Part shown: positions 9,758 through 17,247 of the stretch, piece by piece
How the letters are laid out: each line of letters starts with the position of its first letter
How positions within the stretch are numbered: position 1 is the stretch's first letter
Assembly: GCA_963789495.1 (NCBI GenBank)
Contig: CAWBLP010000001.1
Coordinates: 1 to 50,112 of the forward strand
DNA from: CAWBLP01 sp963789495
Lineage (GTDB): Bacteria; Pseudomonadota; Alphaproteobacteria; Acetobacterales; Acetobacteraceae
DNA length: 50,112 nt
Direction of reading: 5' to 3'
Translations under genes and position numbers: made by a program
The notes under the pieces: generated by a model
Seen by the model: the letters and a program-made list of their open reading frames with translations, nothing else
Databases searched by the model: none
What the model was told of the DNA's origin: nothing

Positions 9758-10900
9758 CTATCGCTTTCCCAACGCTGCGTCCATAGCCTTTGCGGCGGCG
9801 GCGTCCGTGTTGCTGAACAGATGGGCGTAAATGTTCAGGGTGATCGCCGGGGAGCCGTGGCCGAGGCGGCGGCTGATAGTCAGGATGTCCAGCCCGGCCG
9901 CGATCAGGGCGCTGGCGTGCGAATGCCGGAAGGCGTGCCAGGTGACCGGCGGCAACCCGAGTAAATTGGCAAGGCGGCGCCACTGCTGGCTGAGCCGATC
10001 GGGCGAGAGTGGCGAACCATCCTCCCGGGCGAACACCAGGTCATCCGGGCTAGGGCGCCCGACGCCAAGGGCCAGCCGCAGCTCCGCCTGCTTCACGCGG
10101 TGCGACCGCAACGTATCCACCACCGAGCCGGGCAGGCTGATCCTGCGCCGGCCATGCCGAGACTTCGGCGACTTCACCCGCAACCCTTCGTTCGTCTCTT
10201 CCAAGCTGCGCTCGACCTGGATTGATGCCGCGTCGAGATCGACGTGCCGCCATTGAAGCGCGCACAGCTCGCCGCGCCGCATGCCGGTGCCGAGGGCCAC
10301 CACGACCAGCGGATGCAGATGATGGTCTTTCAGCTTGCCGAGGACGTCGCCGATCTGACTTTCGGCTAGGCATTCGACCTCGGATGCTTCCACCTTTGGC
10401 GGTGACAGGACCCCGGCAACGTTGCGTGAGACGGTCTCCAGCTTGGCAGCGCGGGCCAGGGCGGCGTGCAGCACCCGATGGGCATGGCCGACCGTGCGAG
10501 GCGCCAGCGGGCGCCCATTGCGGCCGCCAGCCCGCAACAGCAGGGCGTGCCACTCGGCAATCTGCGCCGGCCGCAATTTCTGCAACAAGGTGGTGCCGAG
10601 GTGCGGGATGATCTGGTGTTCCGCCAACTCGCGGTACCGTTCGAGGGTTTTCGGCGCGAGGTGCGTTGCGCTGTCCAGCCAGCCGCGGACGTATTCCGCA
10701 ACCGTGATCTTTGAAGGATCAACCGCCGTTCCGTCGCCAACCTCGGCCAGCAGGCGGATCAGTTCAGCCTGTGCGGCCTTCTTGGTGCCCCGCACCGTGA
10801 CGAATCTGGTCCGGCGCTTGCCGGTGACCGGATCGCGCGCGCCGGCCTCGAATTTCAGGCGCCAACTATTCGCGCCGCGGCGTGTGATGTTGCCTATCAT
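9758..10900 (-). CDS. tyrosine recombinase / phage integrase
   Basis: This 380-residue site-specific recombinase should integrate and excise the island at tRNA-Ser. Residues 1-60 form an AP2-type arm-binding region (MIGNITRRGANSWRLKFE), followed by an N-terminal SAM-like core-binding domain, and a catalytic domain with GTGMRRGELCALQW (Arg), KSRHGRRRISLP (Lys strand), HAFRHSHASALI (His-x-x-Arg), RRLGHGSPAITLNIYAH (His and nucleophile Tyr). All expected residues are present. I chose ATG 10900 because it starts the conserved domain and overlaps the upstream stop by ATGA; the frame extends further upstream but that would run through the neighbour gene. The gene points towards attL and the tRNA. 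It is intact, unlike many island genes. Confidence 0.93.
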   Translation of the reverse strand: MIGNITRRGANSWRLKFEAGARDPVTGKRRTRFVTVRGTKKAAQAELIRLLAEVGDGTAVDPSKITVAEYVRGWLDSATHLAPKTLERYRELAEHQIIPHLGTTLLQKLRPAQIAEWHALLLRAGGRNGRPLAPRTVGHAHRVLHAALARAAKLETVSRNVAGVLSPPKVEASEVECLAESQIGDVLGKLKDHHLHPLVVVALGTGMRRGELCALQWRHVDLDAASIQVERSLEETNEGLRVKSPKSRHGRRRISLPGSVVDTLRSHRVKQAELRLALGVGRPSPDDLVFAREDGSPLSPDRLSQQWRRLANLLGLPPVTWHAFRHSHASALIAAGLDILTISRRLGHGSPAITLNIYAHLFSNTDAAAAKAMDAALGKR

Positions 10901-11313
10901 TCTGGCCGCTCCTGGTCGGGCTTCGGCTTTGGTTCGACCCACGGATTTTGATTGAGTTGGGTGGCCAGCCAGCCGCGGGCCAGAGATTCGATCCATTCCC
11001 GTTTCCGCTGCGGCGTTGGATCGGGATGGGCCATCCATAGAGCGTTCACGGCGCCGCGCATGGCGATCTCAAAAACATCCGGGTCCTTCAACCATTCCGC
11101 GATCTCCCTGCCACCGGCAGCGGCAGCGCCGACATGGTGGAAATTCGCCGACATCAGCAGCGCGATATTGTAGGCGGCCCGCCCGCCGAACACGCCGACG
11201 ATGTGGTTTTGCAGCGTGAATGACTGCTCTAAGCGGCCAGCCGCCTCGGCATTCAGAGACACCCCATGCTCGCGCGCCGCCGCCTCAATCTGTGCGCGCA
11301 ATGCCTCTTTCAT
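10897..11313 (-). CDS. uncharacterised protein coupled to integrase
   Basis: A 138-residue, mostly helical protein read just before the integrase, with a four-base ATGA overlap, so the two are translationally coupled. It has an N-terminal amphipathic helix (MKEALRAQIEAAAREHG) with a segment EAAGRLEQSF, a hydrophobic helix around residues 45-60 (AAYNIALLMSANFHHVG) and a charged Pro-rich tail. No known domain is apparent. Coupling with the integrase suggests a role in control of, or help with, recombination, by position only. Its promoter must face left from the operator region at 11412-11492. Confidence 0.6.
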   Translation of the reverse strand: MKEALRAQIEAAAREHGVSLNAEAAGRLEQSFTLQNHIVGVFGGRAAYNIALLMSANFHHVGAAAAGGREIAEWLKDPDVFEIAMRGAVNALWMAHPDPTPQRKREWIESLARGWLATQLNQNPWVEPKPKPDQERPE

Positions 11314-11411
11314 CCTTACTTTGAGATCAACGGTTGCCGATTTTTCTCGCTCTGCCCACCCGCTCTGTCCTTTTTCATCCCGCTACGTGCCGTCACGTAT
11401 AGCCCAGAACT

Positions 11412-11492
11412 TATAGCCCCACAAGTGGGGTTGACCCCATATCCGGGTCTATGCCATACCGCCTTGGGACAGCCCCATATGTGGGGCTATAA
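11412..11492. promoter_or_regulatory. paired inverted-repeat operators between integrase and AlpA-like gene
   Basis: Two similar palindromes lie between divergent genes. Site 1 at 11415-11432 is AGCCCCA-CAAG-TGGGGTT and site 2 at 11471-11488 is AGCCCCA-TATG-TGGGGCT. Their outer flanks (TTATAGCCCCAC at 11412-11423 and GTGGGGCTATAA at 11481-11492) form a 12-base inverted repeat around the whole region. A TTGACC at 11431-11436 overlaps site 1 and may be a -35 element. This is the pattern of a switch region bound by a dimeric repressor. Confidence 0.55.
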
Positions 11493-11503
11493 GGAAGGAC
11501 GGA

Positions 11504-11719
11504 ATGGAAAATCTGGACCAGACGGCAAGGAAGGCTCCTTTGACCATCAGCGTGCCGGAGGCCGGGAAGCGGCTCGGTATCAGCCGGAACGCCGCTTATG
11601 AGGCGGCCGGCCGCGGTGATCTCCCGGTTCTCCGCTTCGGCAAGCGGCTGGTGGTTCCGTTGGTTGCGCTTGATCAGATGCTGAGCGGCGCTGGCGATCG
11701 GGCGAAGGCTGCCGCATAG
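11504..11719 (+). CDS. AlpA/excisionase-like HTH regulator
   Basis: This 71-residue protein has one winged-helix/MerR-like DNA-binding domain: ISVPEAGKRLGISRNAAYEA forms the helix-turn-helix (about residues 14-35), followed by GDLPVLRFGKRLVVPLVALD, the strand and wing typical of AlpA and Xis-type excisionases. Such proteins direct integrase towards excision or activate satellite genes. The start ATG 11504 follows GGAAGG. It is divergent from the integrase and sits immediately beside the double operator, which it may bind itself. A GC-rich hairpin follows the stop. Confidence 0.8.
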   Translation: MENLDQTARKAPLTISVPEAGKRLGISRNAAYEAAGRGDLPVLRFGKRLVVPLVALDQMLSGAGDRAKAAA

Positions 11720-11725
11720 CAAAAC

Positions 11726-11753
11726 CCCCGACGCATGTGCGGCGCGCGGGGGC
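11726..11753 (+). terminator. GC-rich hairpin after AlpA-like gene
   Basis: CCCCCG at 11726-11731 pairs with CGGGGG at 11748-11753, with additional pairing CGC/GCG inside, six bases after the regulator stop. An AAAA run precedes it on this strand, giving a U-run only if read from the right, so it may act bidirectionally or mainly on the opposite strand. Confidence 0.45.
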
Positions 11754-11767
11754 CTGGTAGGCGGCTG

Positions 11768-11791
11768 GATTGTCAGATCACATCGACAATC
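11768..11791. promoter_or_regulatory. inverted repeat ahead of replication genes
   Basis: GATTGTC (11768-11774) and GACAATC (11785-11791) are perfect inverted copies separated by ten bases in the gap between the AlpA-like gene and the replication operon. The spacing fits an operator for a dimeric repressor. No binding protein can be assigned. Confidence 0.35.
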
Positions 11792-11848
11792 TAACCGACA
11801 TGCCGGTTTTCCGCAAGCGCCGCGTCCAGACGAGGACGTGAAAATTGC

Positions 11849-12083
11849 CTGACACAGACATTCGAATCCGACATCTCCGCGGACTTCCGGCGAGTCACGA
11901 CCGCCATCCCGACGCCATCGCAGTTGGCGAAGCGGTATGCGGCCCCGTGGCGTTCCGCTTCTACCTATCCGCTCGCCGGCATCATTCATCTGCCGCCCTG
12001 GGTATACGCTTACCGACGAGGCGTTGCAGAGCCTCCAGGAGCAGGCACGACAGGCGACAGATCAGCCGCATGACGCTGCCTGA
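11849..12083 (+). pseudogene. small unknown protein, one frameshift
   Basis: The first frame, from a CTG at 11849 or the TTG four bases before it, reads LTQTFESDISADFRRVTT and continues through QLAKRYAAPWRS and LAGIIHLPP. One base too many in a CCC near 12000 shifts it; dropping one C gives GYTLTDEALQSLQEQARQ and a stop at 12081-12083. The joined product is about 77 residues and not recognised. It precedes the Toprim gene by 33 bases and is probably in the same operon. Confidence 0.35.
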
Positions 12084-12116
12084 CACGCAAGCCGGCTGGC
12101 ATGCAGCAGGTGCGGC

Positions 12117-13004
12117 ATGAGCGACAATCCCGTTTATCAGGCTAGCCAGATAAAGCGCATCCGCAGCACGAAGGCCGATATCGAGGCAAGGCGCGAGGCC
12201 TTGCACGACATCGTCGAGGCCATGCGGCCTATGACGGTGCGGCAGGTATTTTACCAGGCCACCGTCCGCGACATTGTGGAGAAATCAGAGGCTGGTTACG
12301 CCAAGGTGCAGACTGACCTCGTGCTTATGCGTCGCAGCGGCGCGTTGCCCTATGGATGGCTGGCCGATAACACCCGCTGGCAACGAAGCCGCGCACCTTC
12401 GATAGCATCCAGCAGGCGCTGGAGGATACCGCCCGACTCTACCGCAAGTCGCTCTGGGCGGATGCCTCCTGCTATGTGGAAGTCTGGTTAGAGAAGGATG
12501 CTTTGGCTGGCGTCCTATTGCCGGTGACCACGCAATACGATGTGCCGTTGATGGTGGCTCGCGGCTATGCCAGCCTGTCGTTTCTACACTCGGCGGCGGA
12601 GCACATCTCCAGTCTGGATGTACCCACCTACATCTACCACCTGGGCGACTTCGATCCGTCAGGCGTGAATGCAGGCGAGACGATCGAGCGAACGCTGCGT
12701 GAGATGGCGCCGGACGCCGAGATTTATTTCAGCGCATCGCGGTACGCAGGAGCAGATCAAAGTCTGGGAACTACCGTCACGCCCAACCAAGACGACCGAC
12801 ACCCGGGCCAAGGGGTTCGGCGATATCTCGGTAGAGCTGGACGCCATTGAGCCAGGCCGGCTGCGCAGGCTGGTGGAATATTACATCGAGAAGCATCTAC
12901 CCACCCACCAACTCCAGGTGCTCCAGGCAGCGGAGGCCAGCGAGCGCACGCTGTTGGCCGGAATGGTCGCGAAACTGCGCGACCAGGCGGCGGTGGCACG
13001 ATGA
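12117..13004 (+). pseudogene. Toprim-domain protein (topoisomerase VI-A/Spo11-like), frame-broken
   Basis: Joined across frames this is about 297 residues. The N-terminal part has a winged-helix-like segment (MRPMTVRQVFYQATVRDIVE, AGYAKVQTDLVLMRR); the centre has YVEVWLEKDALAGVL and IYHLGDFDPSGVNAG, in which Glu and the Asp-x-Asp-x-x-Gly pattern are the metal-binding residues of a Toprim fold; then PTKTTDTRAKGFGD and a C-terminal helical tail ending at 13004. Domain order matches topoisomerase VI A-subunit/Spo11 relatives found as hypothetical proteins in mobile elements. Single missing bases near 12390 (QRKPRTFDSIQQ follows when restored) and two near 12735-12752 break it. The stop overlaps the next start by ATGA. 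Its role in the island, probably DNA replication or resolution, is inference. Confidence 0.55.
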
Positions 13005-14109
13005 CCGGCCGCAGCGCCGGGAGGCGCCGCAGACATCCCACTGGTTGCAGCATGGTTTCCATGCGCCATCGCGCCCGCCGGGCAACCGGCGCTCGGGGAA
13101 ACCGAGGCCACCACCTGGGCAAACTTCGCGGGCGTGTTCTGGTGGCGGCGCGAAGGCGAAAAAGACGGTCCGGCTTTCGCCGCGGCCCGGTTCACGCCGG
13201 AGCCAGATGGCCGGCACGTTCGGCGCAAGAAAGCGAACGTCCTGGCGCGCACCGCGATTGCCCTGGACGTGGAGCCGGACAAGCAGACGGGCGAAATTCC
13301 GCCACCGATCGACGTTGCGGCCGATCGTTGCCGCCGGCAGGGATGGGCGGCGCTGCTGTATCAGTCGCATTCGCACACCGCGCAGCCGCGCCGCGATATC
13401 GCATCATCCTGCCGCTGTCTGCCGAGGTGCGGCCCGATCTTCCGGCGGTGGAGATGGTCGCGGAACGGCTCGGCCTGGCTGGCGTGCTGGACAGGTCCAA
13501 GGTCAGGCGCGGCATCCGTTTTCTATTTGCCGAGCATGCCGTTCGGGGCGGACGAGGCGCTGTACGAGACGCTGACGATCGCCGGCGGCCCGGTCATCGG
13601 CCGAATGGATCACCGAAGCCGGCACGGCGATCCTGGCGGCACAGGAGGCCGAGGACGCAGCGCATTGCCGCTGCGGCGCATGCCGAGGCGGCGCGGCGGC
13701 GCGAGGCCCGAAGATTGCGGCAGGGTTCGACCCCGATCGATTCGCTGATTGAGAAGCTGCGATCGCGGTTCGATCTGGCCTCGGTCCTGGCGTCACACGG
13801 CTATGACCGCCAAGGCCAGAACTGGCGGCATCCCAATTCGTCGTGCGGTTGCTTCGGCGCGAATATCAGAGACATTTGGCGGCATCGAGCGGGTTTATCA
13901 GCCACAACGCGACCGATCCTTTGCATGCCGGCAATCTGCCGGACTGGTGCGGTGGCGTGACCGCGATCGATGCGTTCGATGCTGTCGCCATCTTCGATTT
14001 CGGCGGCGACCGCAACAGGGCAATGGCGACCCTGGCCGAGCGGTTCGGGCTGACCAAGGCGGCAGAACGCAAGAGCGCTGGCCGGGGTGATTTTTCGCCA
14101 GATCCGTAA
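13001..14109 (+). pseudogene. primase-like replication protein, several frameshifts
   Basis: The coding signal moves among frames: PALGETEATTWANFAGVFWW and EGEKDGPAFAAARF near 13090-13190; NVLARTAIALDVEPDKQTG; then PRYRIILPLSAEVRPDLP near 13400; then SLIEKLRSRFDLASVLASHG near 13745; finally NATDPLHAGNLPDWCGGVTA to a stop at 14107-14109. The first half resembles the N-terminal primase/polymerase-like region of phage and plasmid VapE-type proteins; the last third, with a Cys-containing stretch near 13850 followed by repeats of Gly and Asp, resembles a zinc-ribbon primase helper. I can support a replication protein but not a named family. At least four indels are needed to join it. It lies between the Toprim and helicase genes. 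Confidence 0.4.
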
Positions 14110-14243
14110 GCAGGCACCGCAAGAGACGATCGAAGCCACTGCATATCGCCGAAGGCGAGCGGCTGGGGTTGTCGCGCGCCGAAGTGGTGCGGGTGGCGAT
14201 GCTGGGTGGCCAGTCGCCAGCGTCACCGCGGAGGGCCGCATAA

Positions 14244-15336
14244 ATGGACGGCATCCCCAACTTCGACGCCGCGAAGGCGGCGGCAGGCCAGACCCGACGG
14301 CAGGCCGATCCGATAGAAATCCCTCGCATCCTGTCTGCCGCCGAGTTCATGGCAGGCTTTGAGCCGCCCGACTACGTCATAGACGGCATAATCCAGCGCG
14401 GGCGCCTGTATGCACTTACGTCGCCCACCGGGCACGGGAAGACGGCCGTGGCACTGTATGACGGTTGCATGGTGGCTGCCGGCCGCAACATTGGCGGCAT
14501 CGAAGTCATGCAGGGCCCTGTCGTGTTCCTGGCCGGCGAAAACCCTGATGACCTCCGGTGCCGCATGTATGCCGCATGCCAAGGCATACCGCCTTGACCG
14601 CGACAAGCTGCCGCTGCACGTGCTGCCGGGCAACTTCCTGATGCACGCCGAGGCGGCCGAGGATCTGAAACAGCAGATCGACAAGATCGAACCCGTCCTA
14701 ATCATTGTGGATACCGCCGCGGCGTATTTCCCCGGCGACGATGACAATCACAACGTCCAGATGGGCAACTACGCCAGGAACCTTCGCATCCTCACAACGT
14801 GCAAGGGCAAGCCGGCCGTCCTGACGCCAGCGCACCCGGTTAAGAACCCCGCCAAGGACAACCTACTACCCCGGGGCGGTGGCGCGTTCCTGAACGAGCT
14901 AGACGGCAATTTAACCCTCTGGGCCGAGGCGATGGGCGAGACCGCCACGCTGCATTGGCAGGGCAAAATCCGTGGCGCCGACTTCGCCCCCGTCAACTTT
15001 CGGCTGCAGCAGGTGAAGATTGAGAGCCTGACCGACCGTCGCGGCCGCCCGATCATGTCCATCATCGCCACACTGCAGACGGATGACGAGGCCGAGGCAG
15101 CAGCCAAGCGGGTCCTTAGCGACGAGAACACCGTCTTGGAATGGCTGCGCCGGCATCCTGGCATCGCAATTAAGGACATCGCCATCAATGCGGGCTGGGT
15201 TGGCGCCACCGGAGTGCCGAACAAGGCCAGGGCGCACCGGCTGCTGAAGGCGCTTCAGCGCGAAAAACTGGCGACAATGCACCGCGGCAAATGGCGCATC
15301 ACCGATGCCGGCAAAAAAGAGTTGGAGGCGGAATGA
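14244..15336 (+). pseudogene. RepA-like AAA helicase, one frameshift
   Basis: The joined product is about 364 residues and looks like the RecA-fold hexameric helicases used by small replicons and satellites (RepA/DnaB type). Walker A is TSPTGHGKTAVAL (about residue 55), a sensor-like segment PVVFLAGENPDDLRCRM follows, Walker B is VLIIVDTAAAYF, and NLLPRGGGAFLNELDGNL is the downstream motif. The C-terminus (ENTVLEWLRRHPGIAIKDIA onward) is a winged-helix domain. The frame breaks near 14585 where one G seems extra: removing it gives AACQAYRLDRDKL. ATG 14244 follows directly on a TAA, ending a short 3' reading frame (LHIAEGERLGLSRAEVVRVA) with no clear start of its own. Iterons lie just downstream. 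Confidence 0.65.
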
Positions 15337-15352
15337 AGTGCCGGTTCATTGC

Positions 15353-15529
15353 TGAAACGTATGAAGCTGCGTTTCAGTGAAACGCCAGATGAAACGCTGC
15401 CGCGTCCAGCGCCCCGGAAACCGGCCTAGCTCTAGGCGAAACGCTGAAACGCAAAACGTGAAACGACCCCTAAGAAGTGAGCGTTTCGTTTCACTCACTT
15501 TCTAGGGGGGAACGCTGAAACGCGAAACG
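15353..15529. repeat. GAAACG iteron cluster, candidate origin
   Basis: At least eleven copies of GAAACG (mostly TGAAACG or CGAAACG) or its complement CGTTTC lie in 180 bases: forward copies near 15354, 15379, 15391, 15438, 15446, 15460, 15517 and 15524, and reverse copies near 15370, 15482 and 15487. They occupy the gap right after the helicase gene. Clustered short repeats next to a replication gene are typical of iteron origins; a repressor-binding region is the alternative. Confidence 0.55.
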
Positions 15530-15657
15530 CCCGCAAAAGAGGCAGCGAACTGCATCACTGGCGTCACTGCACCGGGCCGCCGGCGCCATGACTGATGCGG
15601 CAGAGACCATCGCAGTGCAGTGGAATACCCTGGTCGGAATCGAGACGGTGCTCGGGC

Positions 15658-15885
15658 GTGAACAAGCTGTTGGCGCTGGCGATCGTCGAGCTGGACATCG
15701 GCGGCGCGGTGCTGGAGCTGCAAGGCGTCCAAGTCGTCCGGCTAGCGACTGGCCTGGTGTGCCGCACGCCGCCATTCCGGCACCCACGCGACGGACGGTG
15801 GTTGCCGGGCATCGTCCTGCCGCCTGAGGTGATGGACGCGGTCGCCAACATGGTGCTGGATGCGTTTGCCGAGGTGGCGCCATGA
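15658..15885 (+). CDS. small uncharacterised phage-type protein
   Basis: A 75-residue protein from GTG 15658: KLLALAIVELDIGGAVLELQ, then GVQVVRLATGLVCRTPPFRH, then PRDGRWLPGIVLPPEVMDAV and an end ...DAFAEVAP. The order of a beta hairpin, an R-x-P-x-F-R strand and a C-terminal helix recalls small SpoVG-like nucleic-acid-binding proteins, but similarity is only in outline. G/C third positions strongly favour this frame over the two overlapping it. The start is uncertain because no good ribosome site is visible; an upstream ATG at 15588 is in another frame. It lies downstream of the iterons. Confidence 0.45.
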   Translation: MNKLLALAIVELDIGGAVLELQGVQVVRLATGLVCRTPPFRHPRDGRWLPGIVLPPEVMDAVANMVLDAFAEVAP

Positions 15886-15994
15886 ACCCCCAGCAAGTCG
15901 ATCAGTGTCCAAAGCTCGGACGCTGATCGCAGCTCGTCTCTTTCCGACCTCGGCAATCAATATGCCAACCCCAAGGCTCGGGGGATGGCAAATC

Positions 15995-16066
15995 TGGGAA
16001 ATTCCCATGATAGGGATCGTATCTGCGGAAATTCCGCAGATAGGACTGACGGACGTGCGCACGTCC
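15995..16066. repeat. three perfect palindromes in a gene-free gap
   Basis: Within 72 bases lie TGGGAA-A-TTCCCA (15995-16007), a 23-base palindrome with arms TATCTGC and GCAGATA around GGAAATTCC (16020-16042), and GGACGTGCGCACGTCC (16051-16066). The first two share the core GGAAATTCC with different but self-complementary arms. The 390-base gap (15886-16279) has no recognisable gene. They could be operators or cruciform/RNA hairpin sites. Confidence 0.6.
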
Positions 16067-16279
16067 AGCGCGGCATGCCCCACGCGGCCGCCAGGATGCC
16101 CGCACAGCCGGCCTACCGCCAGCCGCGCCCATGGGCCTGCGCCGCGCCTGCCATGCCCGCGAGCGGCCCTATGGGGGGGCGGATCGAGAATCTACGACGA
16201 GCAAGGGGTCTACCACCGCACGGGTGTCATGCGCGGCACAGGCGCGCGCGCCTAGACTCTTTTTCCTAGGAGGCTGAAG

Positions 16280-16531
16280 ATGCCCACGAAACCCCGCACC
16301 AGGCGCCAAAATCCGCGCCACATCCTGGCCGAGATCGCCAACGACCCGACCGCATCGGTCGCAGTCCGCTGCAGAGCGGCAAAGGCGTTGCTGGCGGCCG
16401 AGCCAAAGCCGGCACGTGCCGCAAAGCGGACATCGGCGGCCCCCGAAGTGCCGGCACCCGAGGCAGAGCAAGATCCCATCATGAGCCGCGCGCTGGAACT
16501 GGCGGCAGCTCGCACCCGGAGCCTGAACTAA
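16280..16531 (+). CDS. small phage-type protein
   Basis: An 83-residue protein starting at ATG 16280 behind a strong CTAGGAGG site. The N-terminus is basic (MPTKPRTRRQNPRHILAEIA), the middle an Ala-rich helix, the C-terminus helical (QDPIMSRALELAAARTRS). It is not recognised; composition and place before a capsid gene fit a small DNA-binding or packaging accessory protein. Its stop overlaps the next start (TAATG). No frameshift is seen. Confidence 0.55.
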   Translation: MPTKPRTRRQNPRHILAEIANDPTASVAVRCRAAKALLAAEPKPARAAKRTSAAPEVPAPEAEQDPIMSRALELAAARTRSLN

Positions 16532-16998
16532 TGGCAGAGCTCCGAACCATCGGCGTCTACCGCGGCGTGGGGATCCACGATTTTCAGGACCAAGCTCGGA
16601 TCGATGGCGTGGTTCGACCGGAAATTGACGCGGTTTACGAGATCGATGACCCGGACGAGTTGATCGCGTGGGCAGGCGATGTCACCCGCTCGCCAGAAGC
16701 CCGACTGTGGGCCGGCGATCGATATTTCGCCGCGGCCGAATCCCGCGCCGCTGCGCATGATTCCCGGCTCCGTCGCGGCGCGCATCTCGCGGCGCTTCTG
16801 GCCGGCGTCAATTCGCTCACGTGGGCGGATTCAACTAGGTTTTGCTCCCTATTGGATCATTGCCAGCTCGCTCCCGGCGTCCCGCGCCCGGCGGCCCGCC
16901 CGCCAGAACACCGTGCCGCGCTTGAAGTGGCGAAGGCGGCAGACCGCGCCGCCGACCGGGATGCGCGTGGCGGAATCTACCGCGAGTGGCGACGATGA
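16531..16998 (+). CDS. uncharacterised phage-type protein
   Basis: A 155-residue protein coupled to the previous gene by TAATG and to the next by ATGA. The first half has a compact, acidic fold-like stretch (GVYRGVGIHDFQDQARIDGV, EIDAVYEIDDPDELIAWAGD), then an Arg/Ala-rich helical part. Two positions (SLTWADSTRFCSLL around residue 98) sit in a region where other frames also look plausible, so a hidden pair of indels cannot be excluded. The family is unknown. Position directly upstream of the capsid gene suggests a structural or assembly accessory. Confidence 0.5.
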   Translation: MAELRTIGVYRGVGIHDFQDQARIDGVVRPEIDAVYEIDDPDELIAWAGDVTRSPEARLWAGDRYFAAAESRAAAHDSRLRRGAHLAALLAGVNSLTWADSTRFCSLLDHCQLAPGVPRPAARPPEHRAALEVAKAADRAADRDARGGIYREWRR

Positions 16999-17204
16999 GC
17001 GCATCTGACCGCCAGCGCCGGCTGCGAGCTCGGCAACGGCGCGGGGAGGTGGTGGCGCCGCTCCTTGTTTCGGGACCGGTCATTGAGACGCTGATGGACC
17101 TGGGCTGGCTTCTCGAAACTGAGTCCGAGGACCGTGACCAGATCGGCGAAGCCGCGTCACGCATGCTGGCGGAACTTGCAGCCTCACACACGAAAAAGCC
17201 GTGA
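16995..17204 (+). CDS. small basic phage-type protein
   Basis: 69 residues starting at ATG 16995, overlapping the upstream stop by ATGA. The N-terminus SASDRQRRLRARQRRGEVVA is strongly basic, followed by a hydrophobic helix region (PVIETLMDLGWLLE) and an acidic helix (SEDRDQIGEAASRMLAELAA). Short proteins of this kind, with a basic Arg-rich head, are common among alphaproteobacterial phage genes, where their function is unknown. It precedes the capsid gene by 43 bases. Confidence 0.6.
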   Translation: MSASDRQRRLRARQRRGEVVAPLLVSGPVIETLMDLGWLLETESEDRDQIGEAASRMLAELAASHTKKP

Positions 17205-17247
17205 CGCGTCTACAGTATTGCCGCCGGGAATGTGATGTAGTGTAGTC

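Noticed and set aside
15353..15529. CRISPR array
   Set aside because: Repeats are six to seven bases, irregularly spaced and in both orientations.
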